NCBI GenBank assembly: GCA_005784505.1
Contig: VCAZ01000008.1
Location: 6,001,763-6,065,762 of the forward strand
Direction of reading: 5' to 3'
Origin: Bagarius yarrelli
Lineage: Eukaryota > Chordata > Actinopteri > Siluriformes > Sisoridae
Length of the DNA stretch: 64,000 nt
The translations under genes and the position numbers were made by a program. Below are positions 57,150 to 64,000 of the stretch, piece by piece. The notes below the pieces were generated by a model. The model was not told where the DNA came from, searched no databases, and was given only the letters and a program-made list of their open reading frames with translations. Position 1 is the first letter of the stretch. Every line of letters starts with the position of its first letter.

Positions 57150-57421
57150 ATTTGTGGAAGTTGACCACTCTTCGCCTGAGACAGTCGGCAGACGCTGTTT
57201 TCCATCATCCTATTGCTCTGGACTGTCGACCCCAAGTACTTAAACTCCTGTACCTTTTTTACCTCTGCACCCTGTAATCTCACTGTTCCACTTCCCTCCC
57301 TTTCATTCAAACACATGTACTCTGTCTTGCTGCGACTGACTTTTATTCCTCTTTTCTCCAGAGGAAACCTCCACCACTCCAGGTTTTCCTCCACCTGCTC
57401 CCTGCTCTCACTACTGATCAC
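57150..57421 (-). mobile_element. Non-LTR retrotransposon reverse transcriptase fragment
   Basis: Minus-strand reading gives WWRFPLEKRGIKVSRSKTEY, then MCLNEREGSGTVRLQGAEVK and VQEFKYLGSTVQSN, the conserved C-terminal part of reverse transcriptase in fish LINEs. Only about 90 residues remain and the N-terminal catalytic part is absent. Clade not assigned. Confidence 0.8.
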
Positions 57422-57831
57422 AATGCCAAAACGTTAATCTTTCATACACATGCAAAGGAAGTACTTTTCCACACTTTTCTCAAAAACTATCGGCCCAAAC
57501 TACACCAATCAAAGATTGGATTGTGTAATGGGTATTCTCTCAGGAAAAAATCAGACCAACACGCTTGTCTGGCTTTCAACATTGGAGAAGTGTTCGCTGG
57601 AGTGCAGCGAAGGACGAAACGTGTACGGAACATAGTTAGTCTGCAAGCTACACTGCTAAATTCAGTACACAAAACTCCTTTATTTCATTTTAGTGTTAAG
57701 AAAACCTATTTGTTGTCATGTAAATGTCTTTATTCGTCATATATACTCTATAGCACAGTGAAATTTGTTTCTTTGCATATCCCGTCTTAGAAAGTTGGGG
57801 TCAGAGCACAGGGTCAGCTATGATACAGCAG

Positions 57832-57940
57832 GAGGGGTAAAGGGTCTTTCTCACGGACCCAACAGTGGCAAACAGGCAATGATGAGGCTTAAACCCAGGA
57901 CTTCCTAAGCGCCTTAACTATTCGAGCTACCACTGCCCCA
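57832..57940 (-). repeat. SINE family A, partial
   Basis: gggtaaagggtctttctcac, ggacccaacagtggcaaaca, aggcttaaacccaggacttc, cgagctaccactgcccc. Confidence 0.65.
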
Positions 57941-58639
57941 TCATGGCAGAGTGCGAACGCAGTCCCCCACTACCAGAAATTATGCAGTCGAGATTCCCAC
58001 ATTAGGGGAATTTGCAGGGGTCAATGGTTGCATGTTTAAGCCTCGCCCTGGGTGACCCACCTTCTTGATCATGGTATTTCCTCTGCTAGGTAAGTATCTT
58101 ATCATGTGAAATATTAAATGTTATTACCATGACAACCACTAGCAGAGAGCCTATTGGTTACTTCATAGTAGAGCAGATGGAAACATGCGGTAATAAAAAA
58201 CGCAGCTTAAATAAAAGTATACACTTTAAATATGTGGTTTATTTGGCTAGTGTTATTAAGTGTACTTTTACACACAGGAGTTAGTGGGAGTTTTAATAAT
58301 ATATTTACAGATCATTGATCTGTAGGGCCTCAGACAGAACCTGCATGCTTCAGGTCCCAGCTGTGGGCTGCATGCTAAAGGGAGTGGCCCAGTTATGTGT
58401 GCTACGATAAATTATTTAGCACTGAGCACTTTAGTTAAGAGGCAACGCAAAAACTGACAGCTAGGCCGCGTTAGAAGATAAAAACTGGATAATGGCCCTG
58501 TCGCTTGCATTATTCAGCTGATGTACACATGTTGAGCATGTTTTATTGATTAATATCATCAGAGCAGGGGTTTGGGTCGGTGACTCACACAGCCAGTGTT
58601 CTGGAGGATGATGCTGACAAGTCCCCCAGGGAGTACTGG

Positions 58640-58812
58640 GGAAGTGGTGGCTCATTGAACATCCCAAAGATTGTGGGTTGATTCCCACCTCCAGCAAGCC
58701 ACCACTGCTGGACCCCTGAGCAAGGCCCTTAACCCCTAATTGCTCAGTTGTATAAATGAGATATATGTAAGTCGCTCTGGATAAGAGCGTCTGCCAAATG
58801 CTCCAAATGTAA
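58640..58812 (+). repeat. SINE family A
   Basis: gtggtggctcattgaacatc, gattgtgggttgattcccac, gctggacccctgagcaaggc, ctctggataagagcgtctgc. Confidence 0.88.
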
Positions 58813-59439
58813 ACTTACAAATTACTGGCAATGGGAGTGAAGACAGTAGAGCACCTTGTCTCATACCCTCCTGAGACCCTGCCTATTGACTTGTGTCCTC
58901 TGTAATGGACATTTTGTTTTCATACATGCTTTTTGAATTTTTGCTTTCTAGTGATGTGTCATTTTTTCGGCTGGGATGCACCCAAAATGGCCGCCATAGG
59001 AATGACAATGTTTTGTGAAAAAGGCAGTCTTCAAACTAAAATGTTCCTGTGATCCAGTACAGTGGACATGCTGTAAAATAAAGAACAAAATTGTAGAACT
59101 TTTTTTCACAATTAGCAGAAAACCCAAAATAAAATAGATAAAATACACTTTTCACAACGCAGATACACATTGCTGAATTTTACACACAAATGCCAAAGCT
59201 CCCTCTAAAATTTTAGCAAAATGGCAGTTGCTCCACCTACTGATAAACTTTTTATCATGGAAACCAGAAACCAGAAATGCCTACGGGTGAAATCAGTGTA
59301 TATATAAACGCAGCGAGAATAAAAATATACACTTTAACAGAAAACATGCACAAACACACACACACACACACATTCCTATTTCTTTGGAGCGCTACACTTT
59401 GTCAGCAAAGTGTGAAAGAGGTAGAGAGAGAGAGCGAGA

Positions 59440-59848
59440 TAGAGAGAGAGGGAGAGTGAGAGTGTGTATAAACATAAAAAGAAAAGGAAAGCGAAATATA
59501 CAGACAGTTTGTGTGACAAGAAGCTTGACATTGAAAAAGAGACAGACGTGACAAAGACATAGAAATAAAGAAAAAGGGTAAGAAAAAGCATACAGACTTT
59601 TCCAATTAAAAAGATTTAAAGAGGTAGAAACAGAAAGAGAAATGGACAAAAAGACAACCAGATAAAAAAAGGAGGAAAAACGGAAAGTGAGAGAGATAAA
59701 CAGAAAGCGAGAGAACGAGATAAAGGAAGAATGAAAGAGATAAAGACAGAAAAAACTGACAAAAAAGAGAAAGATAAAAAAAAAAAAAAAGCTACAAACA
59801 GATAGAAAGGGTGAAAAAATAGAGACAGAGACAGTAAGAGAAAAACAG
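59440..59848. repeat. GA-rich segment, duplication copy 1
   Basis: Shares about 400 bases with 61170-61564, including gtataaacataaaaagaaaa, gacagtttgtgtgacaagaa and agcatacagacttttccaat. Confidence 0.88.
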
Positions 59849-60260
59849 AGGCAGAAAGAGATAGAAAAAGAAGGCAAGATACAGAGATAAAGAGAGTGAA
59901 ACTGAGCGAGAGATAAGAGACAAAGAGGAAAGAGAGGGGGGGCAGAGGCAGAAAGAGAGAGAGAGAGAGAGACAGTTGAGAGTGTATTAAGTTAGGGTCT
60001 GTACAGTATATTTGTGAGCTCTTCCTCACATTGGAATGCCACTGAACATTAGATGGATGAAGTGAAGGTTTTCCCTCTCAGACGTCTCCTCCACCCAACA
60101 GCTCCTCCGAATCAGTAAAACTTCACACCGCTTAAGTAAAACCCGTCGGCTTTGTGGAACATTTACCATTTAATCCCACGGCTCGGCTGTTTAACCCAAG
60201 CCTGGAGCTTTTAGCATGTTATTACAAACAGCAGAATGCCTCGAAGAAAGGTATGATGAC

Positions 60261-60301
<41 letters not shown>

Positions 60302-60654
60302 ACTGGCACTGAGACAGACACAAATAACGAGGCTGATACTAGAAACAAGACGCAGCCCAGGGAAGCTGCTGACTCAGCATCTGGCAGCAGAGTCACTGTT
60401 TCAGCTTTAAGTGGGACATGAAGTGGGTTAAGAAATAGTTTTTTGAGTTTGCTCAGCAGTTGAACAACTTTTTCTTATTAGATGATTTTGCACAATACAA
60501 AAAGCTTCGGAAATCTCAGATATACATGTACATGTGAGTCACTGAAATGCCACAAAAGCCATAACAGACTTCATTTACCCTTATCATTTTTTTTTTGTTG
60601 TAAATATTGGTTCCTTTCCTTCCTATTGGTTTCTGCATGCAGTCTTAATGTTAC

Positions 60655-60785
60655 ATAAACAGCATCTGGCAGACCCCCTTATCCAGAGCGACATTTATTT
60701 TATTTGTACAACTGAGCAATTGGGGGGTTAAGGGCCTTGCTCAGGGGCCCAACAGTGGTGGCTTGGTGGGTAGCCACCACTTCCC
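60655..60785 (-). repeat. SINE family A, partial
   Basis: agcatctggcagaccccctt, gggccttgctcaggggccca, tagccaccacttcc; part of the middle is deleted. Confidence 0.8.
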
Positions 60786-61169
60786 ACGTGTTAATGTTCA
60801 ATCTAGAGGGTGACACGGGATTGGACAATTAAAAAAAATAAAAATGTAGTTTATTTATATAAAAGGTATATTGTGTATAAAATTGTGTAGTTTTATTGCG
60901 ATTCCTGGTCTCACTCAGTCCCACAGTCATTTGTTTTCTGTCCCATCCCTATCATGTGATTCATACTGATTTCCTATCCCGTGTGATTCCCAAAAAAAAG
61001 TCTGTCCTGTCGAAAAAAGTCTATCCTGATCTACTTCATCTGGACTTTATATAAATGAATGAATTTTATTTATTATTTCTAAACAGGAAGTCCAGAAGTG
61101 TGTTTTCTAAGACGATAAGGTCAAAATATACAGCCGATACAGTACAAATACTGTAAGTGTGTGTAAGAG

Positions 61170-61564
61170 TAAGAGAGAGAGTGTATATAAACATAAAAAG
61201 AAAAGGAAAGAGAAATATACAGACAGTTTGTGTGACAAGAAGCTTGACATTGAAAAAGAGATGTGACAAAGACATAGAAATAAAGAAAAAGGGTAAGAAA
61301 AAGCATACAGACTTTTCCAATTAAAAAGATTTAAAGAGGCAGAAACAGAAAGAGAAATAAACAAAAAGACAACCAGATAAAAAAAGGAGGAAAAACGGAA
61401 AGTGAGAGAGATAAACAGAAAGCGAGAGAACGAGATAAAGGAAGAATGAAAGAGATAAAGACAGAAAAAATGGCAGAGACAAAAAGAGAAATAGATAAAA
61501 AAAAAGATACAAACAGATAGAAAGGGTGAAAAAATAGAGACAGAGACAGTAAGAGAAAAACAGA
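61170..61564. repeat. GA-rich segment, duplication copy 2
   Basis: Direct copy of 59440-59848 about 1.7 kb away, differing by a handful of substitutions and small indels (for example gagatgtgac here against gagacagacgtgac). Confidence 0.88.
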
Positions 61565-61619
61565 CAGCAAAACACACAAAGACAATGGGATACACATGAT
61601 ATGCTTAAAGAAAAGTGAC

Positions 61620-63105
61620 AAAGATTTGAGAGAAAGAGAGAGAGAGCGAGAGAGAGAGAGAAAAAAATAGAGGAAAAAAAGAAGACAAAAAGACGTTTGT
61701 TGGAGATTAAAGGTTTAAAAAAGCCCCGGCAGTGTACGAAGGATCTGATGGGGAGCTCAGTTTATTATGTGAGTCTCACAGATCTACATCATCGTTGGAT
61801 AGAGAGGGTTTACAGCTTTATAACTTTTCAGAGAAACCTTTATGACATGACTTAATACATGTGATTTAACCGGCTGCTCTGAGGAAATGTGGTTTATTTG
61901 ATATAAATCGTATTCAGAATACGATCCATTAACATGGATAATCCTACAAAGGGGTAACTGTGTAAGTGCAAGATTTGAGAATCATAATTGTACTTAAATA
62001 ACGCTTGAACAGACATCTTCGAAAAATAAAAAAAAAATTCAGATTCATAATGACAAGTTGAAAAAATGTCATTTCTATTAATAAAAACTGTAAAAAAATG
62101 TTGAATGTTTAATCCTCTCAAATGCTAATGTCTGTCGTTTTCTTTCATAAAAGAAATCCTTGCATTTATGTATTCTCTTTAGTTAATTAACAGAAATTAC
62201 ACCTCTAGTTTGCTCCAACGTAAAGGTCTTAAACATGCCTAATTTTGTTATTGCGGAATCCTGACTAGTAAAAACGATCTGTAAGTAGGACAAAAAAAAA
62301 AAAAAAAAACCCCAAAGATTTGACCAAAAATTCAATAATCTCTAAACCAATGAATGACTTTTATTGTATAAAATCATACCCTATTCATTAACACGATAAA
62401 AGCGTTCACTGATGACACAGTGGTACGTATCAAAAGAGCCAAAAATGCCAACAGCTTAATAAAGCTGAATGTCGTGTGAGTTCAATTAGACAGTTGGACG
62501 TTTCCTTATCTTCCTGCTGTTTAATTCTGACACGACAGAATAAGTTCTTGTAAGAGCACCGCATGCAGGCTTACTTTCTGTTTCCACATGTGCAGCTGTG
62601 AAAGAACTGATTCTTGACTCCAGTCTCTCAACCACGGCTCATTTAGATAATATTATTTATCCTTCTATTAGCCAAAATGAATAATACTGTATTTAAACAA
62701 ACTTTGTGGAATCTCACTCAAGGCGTGATGTAATTACTTTATAAAAATGAAAAAAATCCATATTTTTGTATGGAATCGTTTAGTTTTATTATTATTATTG
62801 ATCCAAATAAACTTTTGTGTTATTCTAAACTCGCTCAGAGCTCATGACCTTTCCCTCTCGCAGGTACAAGTGTTAAAAAGACTGTTCTCCAAAAATGTGG
62901 AACAGAGACGGATGATCTTGTTCATTGTTCAAGATCTCAATGTTATTTTATCTGTTAATATTGCTTGGAAAATATGATGACATTATTGTAGACAAACATA
63001 AAAAAACACTTTGTAAGTTCTTAATCTTTTGTGCCAAAAAATGTATTCTTTCCAACTGGTTAGTGGATAAACCCCCTTCTAGGACACTACGGCACAGGGT
63101 GATGC
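61620..63105. other. AT-rich stretch without recognised gene
   Basis: A GA run at 61630-61680 and AT-rich sequence follow. Some open frames occur but none has a recognisable family or splice context. Confidence 0.5.
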
Positions 63106-63109
63106 TAGA

Positions 63110-63286
63110 ACAGGGGTGTCAAATCTGTCGGTCCTGGAGGTCCGGTGTCATCAACACACCTACCTGTAAGTTTCAAGTGTATCTAGCAAGATCCTGATTA
63201 GATTTGGTTCCAGTGTGTTTGATTAGGGTTGGAGCTAAACTCTGCAGGACACCGGCCCTCCAGGACAGAGATTGGACACCCCTGTA
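63110..63286. mobile_element. Foldback MITE with long terminal inverted repeats
   Basis: The left arm caggggtgtcaaatctgtcg ... tccggtgtc and the right arm gacaccggccctcc ... gacacccctg are inverted repeats of about 38 bases with few mismatches. The element is about 177 bases, with no coding capacity. Similar palindromic elements are common in cyprinid and catfish genomes. Confidence 0.8.
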
Positions 63287-64000
63287 CTAGAATATGTATA
63301 ATTGGATTACTTAACCCGTGCTTCATATATTGATAAAGTGATGAGCCATATTTATTTAATTTTAGGTATTTATTTTTATGTTGTTTTAATTTTTTTCCCT
63401 TCATCCTGCCTTGTCCTCCTGTTGCATTATAAGTTATGTTTAAAAAATAATAAACATAATTAATAAAGAAAAACTAACTTGCTAACAAGAGACGTTGAAC
63501 AATCTTGAATTTAACAAACGCAAAATAATAGAAGTTTAGTGATTAAATACGACTTTGTCTAACAGTGATGTCATCACACGCCATCGTACACTGTTCTTTT
63601 TACTTATTGCTGTGCTAAAAAGCTGTCAGGTTTATTTATGGAATTTACAGAATTTTAGAATACAATAGAAAAGAAACTCAATTCTTTGGGAATTGAAAGA
63701 AAGTCAAGAATACAGTCTATGTATGTAACAAATGGGTTGCACACACACACACACACACACACACTAGTCACATGCTCAGCACACCTCTGGATATTGTAGA
63801 CTAAGCAATCCAGTCCTAGGTGTTTTTTTTGGAAGAAAAACAGAAAATCAGGAGGAGCTTTAAACACACATGTGGAAAACATTTCAGCGCCGACTAACAG
63901 TATGCTGATGTCAGGGATTAAGCAGGAACTCGGGCAGCTCTGTGTGATGATCTTCTGGATCACCCTGCATAATACTGACCTAAGATTCAATTTACAATAT
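63287..64000. other. Right-end stretch, no gene seen
   Basis: AT-rich sequence with a (CA)n run at 63740-63765. No exon or element was recognised. Confidence 0.5.

Noticed and set aside
57487..57672. 61-residue minus-strand frame with several Cys
   Set aside because: No known family, next to a LINE fragment; probably transposon-derived or chance.
59392..60029. Phe/Leu/Ser-rich minus-strand frames over the GA-rich tracts (also 61107-61621)
   Set aside because: Low-complexity purine tracts translate into such frames in any phase, and the two sets are simply the duplicated segment.
1..64000. CRISPR arrays, operons, prophage or other bacterial systems
   Set aside because: The sequence is clearly vertebrate with spliced genes. 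The tandem repeats are microsatellites and minisatellites without spacer structure.

Overview
The window is vertebrate, teleost DNA. It has intron-rich nuclear-receptor genes, long AT-rich introns full of microsatellites, and dozens of tRNA-derived SINE copies and Tc1-like transposon remnants. The repeat mix suggests an ostariophysan, most likely catfish-like fish, but this is inference. The gene order rpl15 - nr1d2 - thrb, with thrb tail-to-tail against the other two, matches the human 3p24 block RPL15-NR1D2-THRB as I remember it, so this is an ancient conserved linkage.

Layout. Bases 1-1059 hold the end of rpl15 (+ strand): an intron, then the last coding exon (754-1059) and a poly(A) signal. 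Bases 1.1-4.9 kb are intergenic and repeat-rich. nr1d2 (Rev-erb beta, + strand) occupies 5469-14493 in eight coding exons. All junctions agree in phase, giving a 573-residue heme-binding repressor. Its first intron holds a cluster of clock-type motifs (CCAAT, CRE-like, E-box, RORE) followed by a 0.7-kb polypyrimidine tract. The nr1d2 3' UTR and a repeat-filled interval run to about 22 kb. A probable 3-kb thrb 3' UTR follows on the minus strand.

thrb (thyroid hormone receptor beta, - strand) has its stop at 25118-25120 and its body exons at 25118-35485. Three things stand out. (1) A 27-base exon (31665-31691) inserts nine residues at the start of the ligand-binding domain, as known for teleost TR-beta. 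(2) The 5' coding exon of the TR-beta2 (cone/pituitary type) isoform lies at 36997-37345, with a TATA box about 280 bases upstream of its ATG. (3) A second N-terminal exon at 49445-49510 contributes only ATG-TCA-G, predicting the very short TR-beta start MSGYIPSYL. One further small 5' exon (49638-49680) and a more distant candidate (53781-53890) probably form the 5' UTR of that transcript.

The rest, 37.6-64 kb, is thrb 5' intron or flank. I see no other convincing gene there, only SINEs, foldback and Tc1-like elements, satellites, a 0.4-kb GA-rich duplication and a few exon-like fragments. Functionally the window joins a circadian/metabolic repressor with the thyroid hormone receptor, both nuclear hormone receptors of subfamily NR1, next to a housekeeping ribosomal gene.
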